Source of the DNA: Gnetum montanum
Taxonomy: Eukaryota > Streptophyta > Gnetopsida > Gnetales > Gnetaceae
NCBI GenBank assembly: GCA_015680685.1
Contig: MNCI01037638.1
Location: forward strand, 171,994 to 235,993
Direction: 5' to 3'
Length of the DNA stretch: 64,000 nt
The position numbers and the translations under genes are program-made. The notes beneath the pieces are model-generated. The model saw only the letters and a program-made list of their open reading frames with translations, was not told where the DNA came from and searched no databases. Positions 24,501 through 34,289 of the stretch are shown here, one piece after another; position 1 is the stretch's first letter, and each line of letters starts with the position of its first letter.

Positions 24501-26170
24501 TTTGTCAATGGTTCCACTCCTTTGGCAACTATTGAGTGGTAAGGTAGGTGAGGACATGGCTGAACCAAGGGGATCCCTTGGGTACTTGCGGATCAACCAC
24601 GCTTGTGAAGAGGAGTTCATTTGAAAATTGGTTAGATAAGGGCTCCTCCTCTCCTGTGTCATCCCATCGCAACCGAGACAAGCGGTCAGCAACCACATTC
24701 TCAGTCTCTTTCCGATCTACCATGGTAAGATCAAACTCTTGAAGAATCACCAGCCACTAGATTATGCAGGGGCTCACCATTGGTTTGTTCATTAGGAACC
24801 AGATAGCACTATGGTCAGTATGCACAAACACCTTGTATCCGAGCACATAGTGCCAAAATTTTTCTAAGGTGAACACCACTACCATCAACTCCTTTTCAAT
24901 GGTGGTGTAGTTCAGCTGAGTACCCACAATGCTATGGCTTGCATAGTGGATATAATATGGATGTTTCTGATCATCACACTATGTAAGCATGACTTCCAAG
25001 GCATAGTTGGATGTGTCTATCATAATTTGAAAGGGTCTAGACCAATCAAGTGCCCGTAGAATGGGAGTTTCTATGAGTTTCTATTTTAGTGCCTGGAATG
25101 TAGACACATATTCCTTGGTCCAGATGAACGGAGTGTCCTTCTTTGTAAGTTCTACCAATGGCTTGGAAATCTTCGAGAAGTTTTCAATGAAACACTGGTA
25201 GTAACTAGCATGTCCAAGGAATGATCGAACATCTTTGATGATACTTGGTTGGAAGGTGATTCCTTTGATGACCTTAATCTTTTTAGGATCTATGCTAATC
25301 CTTGTTTGTGAGATGCGATGCCCTAGCACAATGCCTTCTTGGACCATCAAATGGCTCTTATGCCAATTGAGCCATAGATTGATGTCTACACACTTTTTTA
25401 GAACCTGGTCTAGATAGTCCAAGGCTTGCTTGAATGTGGCACCATAGGTAGAGAATTCATCCATAAAGACTTCTATCCCATTGTCGATTTGTTGCTGGAA
25501 GATTCTTAGGACAAGGCGTTGGAACGTAGCAGGTGCATTGCATAGGCCAAAGGGCATCTTCTTATATGCAAAAGTCCCTCATGGACTCATGAACATTGTT
25601 TTGGCTTAGTCCTCTAATGCTATTTGGATTTGGTTATAACCACTATAACCATCCAAAAAGCTATAGTAGCAGTGCCTTGTGATGGTGTCCAACACTTGGT
25701 CCACAAATGGGAGTGGAAAATGATCCTTGAAGGTTGCCATATTGAGCAACCAAAAATCAATACAGACTCTCCACTTGCCACCTTTCTTGGGCATAATAAC
25801 AAGTGGGCTAATCCATTCACTATCGGCAATAGAATAAATGAACCCCACCTTTAGCAATTGTTTGATTTCATCTTTTACAACCTACTTTAGTTTGGGGTTC
25901 AATCGTCTTTGTAGCTATCTTTGTGGCTTCATGGAAGGGTCAATATAGATCTAATGTTGGAAGACCTTGGGATCAACTCCAGTCAACTTAGGATATGACC
26001 ATGTAAACACAGAAACCCATTTTTTTACCACCTTTAGCAATCTCTTTTTCTATTTAGGAGCAAGGGTGCATTGATGATTACCGGCTTTCCATTTTGCAAA
26101 AATGCATATTCCAAGTGAGCTGGTAAAGACTTTAGCTCCAAGGGCTCTTATTTGAAGCTCTCAAGGATTC
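24501..26170 (-). pseudogene. pol: reverse transcriptase and RNase H of the Athila-like element
   Basis: Pre-RT LELKSLPAHLEYAFL (~26135) is followed by RT fingers DSEWISPLVIMPKKGGKW (~25820), DGYSGYNQIQIA (~25640) and PFGLCNAPATFQR (25554 down). The active-site box reads FMDE-FSTYG (25465-25443); codon 25456-25458 is Glu where the second catalytic Asp is expected. RT continues through GHRISQTRISIDPKKI and VRSFLGHASYYQCF (~25220). RNase H shows MIDTSNYALEVML (~25025-24987), FVHTDHSAIWFL (~24830) and NVVADRLSRL (~24690). The 158-aa open stretch 25557-25081 is the longest intact piece. Stops and the Glu substitution make RT inactive. Confidence 0.93.
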
Positions 26171-26439
26171 GTACTTTCCCCTAGTCATCTTGGTCATCAA
26201 TAGTGGAGACCTGTTGATGAACCTCTTCCATCTTGTCCATGCTTTCAACATAGGCTTGCACAAGCCCCTTAGATGGTTCCATGCACAATGCGCTACTAGT
26301 AGGATCGGCTGTCAGCTGTTGCATACAGGCACTGTTGAACAGGTGATTCCTTGGTACATTGATTGCATGCTTAAATGGATATCCACTTAGTGGACCATAA
26401 CTGCTACACACAGTTGCACCCTGAGTCACTGTACGTGAT

Positions 26440-26850
26440 GCATGGAACACGCTTCTTCTCAATCTTCCCCAAAGGATTTTCCTTTAAAATTTCCAGGGAC
26501 AGATCTCAGAGTCCTAGTCATGCATCCACCATGCTTAGCCAGGTCCTTTCCATGATGATTGGGAAGTTTCTCTTTCACATGGATGATGAGGAAATTAGTA
26601 GGGTAGGACCACCAACAAATGGTGGTCACTATGTCCTCCACTAATCCCAAGGGAACAGTGATGGACTGGTCTACTAACTCAAGTCGAATGTTGCTCTTCT
26701 TTAGCAGGGGCAGGTTCCAGTTATTATACATATCGTGAGAGATCAAATTGATCCTTGACCTTGATTCCAAAAGAGATTTGTATGGCTCGTTCCCTGCCAC
26801 TTGAAGATAGATGAGGGGGCTTCCCATATCAGTCAATTTCTAGGGAAGAT
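26440..26850 (-). pseudogene. aspartic protease region of the Athila-like element
   Basis: The minus strand from 26836 gives a 125-aa open stretch containing SLLESRSRINLISHDMY (~26780-26730) and QSITVPLGLVEDIV (~26670-26630). In Athila-type proteases the first is normally LLDLGAS/VNLIP-like, so the catalytic Asp is replaced by Glu and Gly is lost. The placement between gag and RT supports the call. Confidence 0.7.
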
Positions 26851-26999
26851 GACCTACCTTGATCTAGTTGGTCACAACATGGATGAGCATGATCATCTAG
26901 ACATTAGAGTGCAGTTGGCTTGGAGGCTGCTTTGGTGGTGGAATAGTGGAGGCTCTTGTAGGTTCATAGGCACTAGCCATAGGTGTATGTGAGGGTATG

Positions 27000-29370
27000 T
27001 TCAAATTATTGGGCCAGAAAAAAAGATGTATTCATGGCTTCGGTTCTGGTTCACTTGGTTGAGGTGCCGATTGTAAGTTAACATCCCTCATAGAGTTTTG
27101 TTGCTGTGGCTGTGGCGGTATCTCTCCTTGAATTAGTGGAGCAGGTGGTAGCTGAGTGGGATGTTATGGAGGAGTGGCAAGAGAAGGTGATGGAGGATAG
27201 AAGAGATGTGGGTTCTCCCCCCTGGGTGATGGCGATTGAGGTCGGAAATACTCTGGGGGATGGTAATGACTTTGAAAGGTTGCATGGCTGGAAAAGTCCC
27301 TTGGAGAGACCAGTTGCTGAACATAGTACCCATAAGGATCTGGCTACTTGTAAGGGTACTGATGCCTTGGAGGTGGCATCTCCCATGCCTGTGGGTGTTG
27401 CCACTACTAGAAGTATTCATACGGTTGCGGTGGCACTCCACTCAGATAGTATCCTTGCTGTTGCTAGTGGAACTGCCTAGAATTGCCTTGTGGATAAGGC
27501 AACCTTGGGGTGTTTACCTCTATGCTAAGTGAGGGTTCAATGCGTACACCCTAGAATCTTGAAGATGTGACACCATAGGAAAACATCCCTTAGGATGTTC
27601 ATATTGGCATATGCCACATTCATCATCCTCCTCAGTTTTAGATTTTGCAACCTACTCTGCTGTAGTAACTTTGCCCTTACCCTTATATTGGGCACGTTCA
27701 GCTTCCTTCTTCCTGTGCCGATCGTGGTCATTACCTTGTTCTCTGGACTCCTCTTTGATTTTCAACATGCTTTGAACTCTTTTGTCCAAAGAGTCCCACA
27801 TCTTATCCACCTTTACTGATATTTCAAATGTGAACTTTTGTAATGGAAAAGTCTTTCAATTCACCGCTTCTTCCAGTGGTGATTCATCCTCCTCATCATA
27901 AAATTGGACCTCCCTTTTTTTGAGGGAAGGATCCTAGTTCAATTCTTCTACACTCTTCTTTTTCCTAATTTCTCCTTCCTCCTTGGCCACCTGTTCAATG
28001 AGGCACTACAATTGATGATCCCTTAGCTCCGACAGTCATCCCTAGGCGTACACACCAAGGGTCTTTCACGTTTCAAAATGAAGCCCATCAATGATGTGGC
28101 AAAGCTATGCCCATTAAGAGTAACCATGACCAGGGCACTGATGCAATAATGAGTAGTACTTGCTCATGGCGGCATCCAAGGGTTCATGGTTTTCTTTTAT
28201 CTAGCCTAGGATCTACCGTCTCAAATTCGCCACTCTAGAGTACATTTAATACATTTAATACTTTTCATTGAATATTTCAAGCATCGTACTCCATATTTTG
28301 ATTGATTCTAGCTCTAAGGATTGGTACCAACTTTCAGCCTCTTTGATGAGCATGTGAGGGAATAGTTTCAGCTTCTACCAGTCATTGTCAATGTTCTGCA
28401 AGGTGTAGGCATCATGGAATGCCTATAGGTGAGTCTGCGGATCACAGTTGTATCCCCCTTCAAATCAGGGGATTTTGTTCATATCAAAGCACTTGATCCG
28501 GCTATCCTTTACGTGCCTACTAGGAATTTTAACTACCACAGTGATTTGGAGCATGCTCTGAGTAGCCAACAATGGCTCATCTGAATCATAGTCCTGTTGA
28601 GGACCATGATGTTTGTGACGATTATGACGGCCCCTCCTTTCATGATGGTGAGGCTCACATGATTGGTCACATGTTTCCTCATGCTATCTCTTCTAAAAAC
28701 TTTTACCATTTTCCTTTCACTCCTTCCTACCTCGGTTACATTCAGAGCTTGAGTTGGATGAAGGTATAGGAGAGCGAGAGGATGGAGAAGAAGGAGAGGC
28801 ATTGCCACCACTTTGATGTTGATCTCCCCCTCTACCCTGATGATGGCCTCAATCATCCTACCCAGCCTTGCTATGTGACCCTCCATCCCCTTGAGGATCT
28901 TGGTCACTTAGAGGCTTGTTATAAATGATGGACTACAGGATTTTTTATCCCAGGGGAAGTTTGGTAGAATGGGTATCAGGAAAGATGGGATCCCCATCGT
29001 CTTGTAGCCCTTGTGAGAGTAAGGGATTACTAAAGTGTTTTTCTTTTTGTTGTTCATATCTGTCTGCCTACTGCTGGTCTCTTGCTCATTAAGCCTTAGT
29101 GGGATGATAGTCCCAATAGTTATGGTCCTCCATGACATATCCCACTCCATAGTCCTGGATGCCTAGTCTGCCCAGATTGTTATATCGAATCGTAGGAGCC
29201 GATCGGTCGGGTGGTAGCATGATGTTGACCTCCATGTCCCACCATTACAGATGCTCATTCTGATGTAGGATGAATGTGAAGTTAGGGACATATTCATTGG
29301 GATGCTTGTATACCACCCAACATTCTTGTGGCACTAGTGGTTCAAATACCTCTCTTCTGTGAGAAGACAT
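27000..29370 (-). pseudogene. gag: gag of the Athila-like element
   Basis: Gag forms the virus-like particle. The first Met is at 29368-29370, about 150 bp after the PBS, reading MSSHRREVFEPLVPQECW. A linker rich in His, Ser and Arg follows (28830-28600). The conserved Gag core lies at about 28510-28250, with FEGGYNCDPQTHL-x-AF, FPHMLIKEAESWYQSLE and STMLEIFNEKY. Near 27625-27580, CGICQYEHPKGC resembles a degenerate CCHC knuckle. The reading frame survives over long runs but is broken by many stops, mostly TAG at Gln positions. Confidence 0.8.
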
Positions 29371-29517
29371 ATTGGATGTTAGATGGTCCATGTAATCGAT
29401 GTACCTTACTATTTACTTTAATTCACCTAGTGTGCATAAATATTTCTATCCTAGGTTCTTTCCAACAACTTGAATGATAATTTCACTAAGGTTAGATGAC
29501 GCATGTAAGACTAACAG

Positions 29518-29535
29518 TCCTGAGCAATGGCGCCA
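29518..29535 (-). promoter_or_regulatory. primer binding site (tRNA-Asp-like)
   Basis: On the minus strand TGGCGCCATTGCTCAGGA starts one base after the 5' LTR end. The TGGCGCC start is that of plant tRNA-Asp-primed Gypsy elements. The rest diverges from the usual sequence. Confidence 0.75.
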
Positions 29536-29536
29536 A

Positions 29537-30425
29537 TGATGAGTGGCTAGGTACCCTTACTCCCAACCATACGAATCACAAGTGTTCACAAGCGACTCGA
29601 TCAAAATCCGTAGACTGTAAGCACTTAACATACACCAGGCTCTAACCAGTGAAACCTTGGGTTAGAATGGTCATTGTTCTTCTAATCTCACATGTGAGAT
29701 TCTATTTAAAATGGTTAAGTGAGACTAAGGCTAATGATTTTTATAGCTGTTTACTTATCTTTTAACGGCTAATTAAGGTATGAAAAGTAAGGAATAAACT
29801 ATTATCTAATCTCTAATTATCCTAGCTTGTATTCTAACTATTCCTAGCATAAGTATCTAGTCCCATATTCTGAGCATCTCCTAACACTTCTGGGTTACTA
29901 GACGTTAAGCGTCACTAGGTTTACCAAGTGTTTGATTTACGTTTGAGATGGTTGTACTTATGGCCTTTACAAACTACGAATCAGAAATAGCGATTGAAAT
30001 AATAATAATAGAAACCTAAGTAATTAGCAAGTAATTAACAAAGAATAAACATATTAAACTACTGAATGCATAAAATAACTAAGTCCAAATGTTGCAAGGA
30101 ATGCTTGAATAGTTCGTCTTTATTGTTGTCATGCCAATGGGCTCAAATACATCAATGCTTGAATAAAGAGCCGATCAATTTTCTTACACCTACTTCGGGC
30201 ACTTGGAAAATATTCTATCTACTACGGGAACAAATTTTAAGAGCTTCGCTACAACTAACTAAAAGGTGCCTAAATGAGGCAGACGACCCTCTTATTTATA
30301 GGCCGAAATAGGCTTCGCGTAAATGGGGCCATGTCGATGCATGGAAGGCTATGTCGACGGGGCCACATCGATGTGGCCACGTATACACAGCCTAGGCGAC
30401 GCATCGACTTAATGACACTTCGTCA
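29537..30425 (-). repeat. 5' LTR of the Athila-like element
   Basis: It begins (plus strand) TGATGAGTGG and ends TTCGTCA, and aligns to 17214-18127. A TATA box on the minus strand lies at about 30293-30301, with GGCC/GTATAC words at 30325-30395 upstream in U3. Confidence 0.95.
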
Positions 30426-30430
30426 TCTAG
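30426..30430. repeat. target-site duplication, right copy (TCTAG)
   Basis: Exact copy of 17209-17213, directly after the right LTR. Confidence 0.9.
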
Positions 30431-32790
30431 TTACAAAAAACACTTAATGTGAGCACACATAGGTGCACCTAATGCTAGCCAAGTACTCCCTGCAATGGCG
30501 AATGCATGCTTTGGAGAGGGACTACATTGAAAATTAAATATTTTTGAGAAATAGATGTTGATTTTCCAAGAATCAAAGAAGAATACCCTACATTTTGATA
30601 TAACAACACAACAACACACATACAGTTATATTATAGCAAAGATGTGCCAAAAAACCCTATGAAAACACCTCATTGAAAACTTGTTTTGAAGATGGATTTG
30701 CCCTAAGGTGGATGATGAAATGCCAAAAAACCCTAGGAAAACACTACAAGTTCACCAAATCAACGAGTTGTTTAGAGAAATTGATGTTTTTTGTAGCCTT
30801 ACATGAGTATGTAGCCCAAATTTTAAGATGAAAGTGACATTTTGGAAATGCTAGGAAAACACTTTCTTGCTTCTATGGGTAAGATGGGAGATAGGGTTAA
30901 GGCTTATAGCTATCCTTCCATGGAGGTATGGATCCAATCCTAATTCTATTTCTAAGGGCTATAAAAACCATAGGGCCCCTTGTGTGTAGGACCAAGGTGT
31001 GAGTCATGACTAATAATAAATAGAACTAGTATATGTCCTATAGGTTAACAAACATCACTTGATAAGCTCTCTAATATAGGTAACAACTACTAGGTGTAAA
31101 TGATTTAGAACCTAACCAAAATCCTATTCTCTCAAGATTGTAGTTACTCTCCAATGTTTTTGTATAGAAACCATATCAAATAGTAGCACACTAGGATAAC
31201 AGTACACTGAATAGCTCTCCAACATTTTCATAGTAGTATAGACTACTACTGTATAAAATAGTAGCACATTAGGATAATGGCCAGCATACTAAAAATTGAA
31301 TAAATTTTACTTACTTACTTGACAGTATGTATACAACTACTCTCACACATGGAATCACATGTGTAGGCAATAATTGCACATGAAAGGTTGCTAACATCGT
31401 TGTCCTTCTATCACCTTACCACAAGACTATGCATCATAATTGGTTCAATGGCACAAACAAGGTTGACTATTTCAATTGTTTCTATTTTCTAATGGTAATT
31501 GGTTTGGCTCTTTCCTTATGGAGTTATACTACAAATCGGTTGGGACAAAACCATGACCATGGCCGTGTGGTAAGTAAGGTGCATTCTTACAAGCTAGCTT
31601 TGTCTGCAACTTTGAGTGCTATGATTGATGGCCCTAGCAAGCCATTAGGTAACATTTATTAAGGTGGCATGGGTTCCTTTCACTTGTGAATTATCCAATG
31701 TGGTGAACACTCATATTTTGAAACTCTCACTTCATGGGAAACTCCTTCCATTAACCAAACAAGTGATCTATCCCAATCTTGAGCTTGAGAGTCATTCCTA
31801 TGCATGTTTCTTTGAAACTAGAAATCGGTATGTGCATGTTTATTAATAGAAATGCTTAAGCAAAGTGCTTGCATTCATTGACTTACAAAAAATTAGAGAT
31901 ACCACTCGGTAAGGGCCAGGCTGTTTCTCTTGCTAGATAAGCAAAGTGCAAAGAGCCTTGGGTGTTGCAGTTGGGTTTTCCATGCCACCATAACATTTGT
32001 TACTCTAGTACTTTATAGTTAGTGATACTATAGGTAATAAGTTGAACTTGATCATGAAAGCTTTTGGTGTGATGACTGAGCATGTTGTGCCCACCATCCT
32101 AGGTGAGATGGACTCTCTAAAGGGCCTAGGAAGGGGTAGGAAATGAACTACCTAAGTTTCCTTGCATTCATAGGGAATGAGTCCCCAAGTTACTCCTAAT
32201 AAACTATCTCTTACCTCTAGGGACTCCTATATTAGACCTCTATCCAAAATCCTTTTGGAACTACATAGGTCTAAAAGTAGTCCATGGTCTCTTGGGTGAA
32301 TAAGGAGTAGTTCACCATCCTTGCTCATACCTATATGTTATAATTACCCTCTTCCCCTAGTGGAGTGTATTACATAGTCTCCATATTTTCTTGTGTAACA
32401 TGCAAAGATCATTAGCCACTTCACAAAAACACCTGCAAGTGTCCCACTTACCCAAAATGTGTGAAAAGACTAGGAAGTTGATGATAGATTGAATGAAGTA
32501 ATGGCTTGCTCAAGGGATTGGCTTAGTGATCCCATCTAGAAACAATGATATAGTATGAAAGCAACAATTAAATTTCTAGATATCATTTCTAGCAATAGAG
32601 GGCTAATGTGGGGAGCTTTTTCCTAAGTTACCCTATGAAATGGGAATTGACCAATAGGAGATTCCTTGCTAACATAGGGAATGAGTCATCGACCTATGAA
32701 ATGGGAATTGACCAATGAGAGATTCCATGCTAACATAGGGAAATTTTCCTCAAGTTACCCTAAGTGGATTACTTGAGTATCATTATACAT
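30431..32790. other. non-genic stretch with short repeats
   Basis: No supported gene. A ~170-bp phrase near 31810-31985 (containing CTTTGAAACTAGAAAT and GAGATACCACT-GGTAAGG) recurs at 37828-37975. AAATAGTAGCACA recurs at 31175 and 31257. It continues the pre-insertion sequence left of 17208. Confidence 0.5.
32632..32755 (+). repeat. tandem duplication of a 61-bp unit
   Basis: CCTATGAAATGGGAATTGAC starts at 32632 and again at 32693, with the following ~40 bp also repeated with few changes. The core appears in reverse orientation near 50618-50640 in block B. Confidence 0.8.
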
Positions 32791-32799
32791 TAAATGACC

Positions 32800-33640
32800 T
32801 TTCTTTGGGCATTAGAATAGCTCTGATCATAGAACCCAAGTGCTATAGAAGTTTCATGCAAGAGGACATCAATAGTATCTTTGATGACATAAGGTATGGC
32901 AAGCATCGTTGGACCAAAATGTATTGGAGGTATATACCAAAGGGATTGGGCAAAACAAGGGGACACCCACTTACCATTCCACACATATGAGATCAATTGA
33001 TGTAGAAAGGTATGCATTTGTTACAAACATAGTGGTACAATCAGGACTTTGCTAAATTGTAAGTAGGATTTATACCATAGTTTCTTTAAAGGAATAACTG
33101 AATGGAAACACTTGAAGAGCATAGGCTTAATAGATATTTAGGGCTACTTTGATAATGTTCCTCATAAAACCTTGATTTAAAAAATTCAAGCATATTAAAT
33201 AGTTGGGGGAATTGGGGACTCATTCCCCCCTAAGGCCCTCCCATGCTAGAAATAATAGAAAGATACCTAACCACACTGATAAAGAAAAAATAAGGAAAAG
33301 AATAAACATGGATTGAAAAAGGAATCCCTCAAGGCCCTATATTACTTAATCTATTTCTGAATGATTTTGAACACTAGAAATAAATATTATCAATTCATCA
33401 ATGACATTATTGTAGGCAAGGATGAGATAGTAGACTACCTAGAGTTCATATCAGAGCTAAAATTGGTTGGTTTCGGATGTAAGAGGGAAGTACTCCAAGA
33501 AGGGGAAAAATTCTATAGTTATGATTGAATGTAGAGCTCAAAGGTGGAAAGGTCAACCTTTACATACCTTGGAAGCCCTACTGACATCAAAAATATATTA
33601 AATAAGCTCTTGGAAAATCATATGATGAGCTTAGTGCTAA
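32800..33640 (+). pseudogene. group-II-intron-like reverse transcriptase remnant
   Basis: Ordered RT motifs are visible on the plus strand. GLGKTR followed by PLTIP (~32947-32985) is like the K-x-x-G-K-x-R-P-L-x-I-P box of group II intron proteins. LIDI-stop-GYFDNVPHKTLI (33127-33177) is palm motif A with a TAG where Lys is usual. KGIPQGPILLNLFLNDFE (33318-33371) is the G-x-P-Q-G box. FINDIIVGKDE (33394-33426) stands where Y-A-D-D is expected, with Asn (33400-33402) replacing the first Asp. An Arg/Lys-rich stretch and STFTYLG follow. Several frame changes make it dead. Such RTs are common in plant mitochondrial introns, which fits the PolB remnant. Confidence 0.75.
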
Positions 33641-33847
33641 TAAGTTACTCAACTAAATGAACGAGAGAATCTAAGGTAATGCTGCATACTATGCCTTATA
33701 TTATAGTTGGGCAAGGATTGGAGGGTCCCAGAAGGGGTGGAAAGTGAACTACGTGAGTTCCCCCATGTTCATGGGAAATGAGTCCTTGATTTCCCCCTGA
33801 TAAATGTTATACATGATTACTTTCATCGAGCAACATGGCAACTCCTG

Positions 33848-34285
33848 TTGGAAAATTTATCATATCAGAAAAGGAAAGAGTTGGAGTCTAGGATAAAAGA
33901 CAATGAAACTCCCTACATCGATAGATGTCTAAAGCTAAGGACTATTTGTGAAATCATTGAGTTCATACAAGAACTTTGTGTGGCATTCAATGAAGTCAAG
34001 AAGTTGATAGACATAACAAAGAAAGAGGTAATATGTCAAATTGGCAAAGAAGGGCTAGTAAGTTATCACTACCAATTGAAGGTGGGCATTCCTAATGAAC
34101 AAGACCTTTCTAATCCTTCCCCATGCTTCAACCAAATGTATGACTTAGTATTTGAGTTGAGCCTCTATGTCAAGATGCAAATGCTAAAGGAAGGGAAGGT
34201 AGTGATAGTGGATCAACTAACCTTATATACACAAGTGATGGTGAAAGCCTTCGACCATAGAGCAGAACATGTACTCAATGATTAA
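33848..34285 (+). CDS. orphan ORF, 145 aa, unknown
   Basis: This is the longest uninterrupted ORF outside the LTR elements. It begins MENLSYQKRKELESR and ends DHRAEHVLND-stop; reading in the same frame extends a little upstream of the Met. It is charged and Leu/Glu/Lys-rich, predicted helical, with no signal peptide or membrane segment visible and two or three Cys without a motif. I do not recognise it. It follows the RT remnant by about 200 bp on the same strand and could be a C-terminal or accessory part of the same old element. Codon use is AT-rich like its surroundings. It may be an intact gene or a chance survivor. Confidence 0.35.
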   Translation: MENLSYQKRKELESRIKDNETPYIDRCLKLRTICEIIEFIQELCVAFNEVKKLIDITKKEVICQIGKEGLVSYHYQLKVGIPNEQDLSNPSPCFNQMYDLVFELSLYVKMQMLKEGKVVIVDQLTLYTQVMVKAFDHRAEHVLND

Positions 34286-34289
34286 TGGT

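Larger units (their letters stand above)
17214..30425 (-). mobile_element. complete Athila-like Ty3/Gypsy retrotransposon (inactive)
   Basis: A 13.2-kb element on the minus strand, bounded by two LTRs of about 914 and 889 bp and a TCTAG target-site duplication. In element order it has the 5' LTR (29537-30425), PBS (29518-29535), gag (29370 to about 27000), protease, RT/RNase H, integrase (to about 23300), a 2.1-kb noncoding stretch, an extra 3' ORF (21198 to about 18290), a G-rich tract and the 3' LTR (17214-18127). Gene order, the PBS beginning TGGCGCC, the RT signature PFGLCNAPATFQR and a 3' ORF after integrase fit the Athila lineage. All genes carry stops, so it cannot act alone. Confidence 0.93.

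Noticed and set aside
24205-27532. Plus-strand ORFs across the Athila pol and gag region
   Set aside because: They are antisense shadows of the minus-strand gag-pol genes, which carry the domain motifs.
31429-31662. 77-aa ORF beginning MHHNWFNGTNK
   Set aside because: No recognisable motif and no second copy to show conservation; probably accidental.
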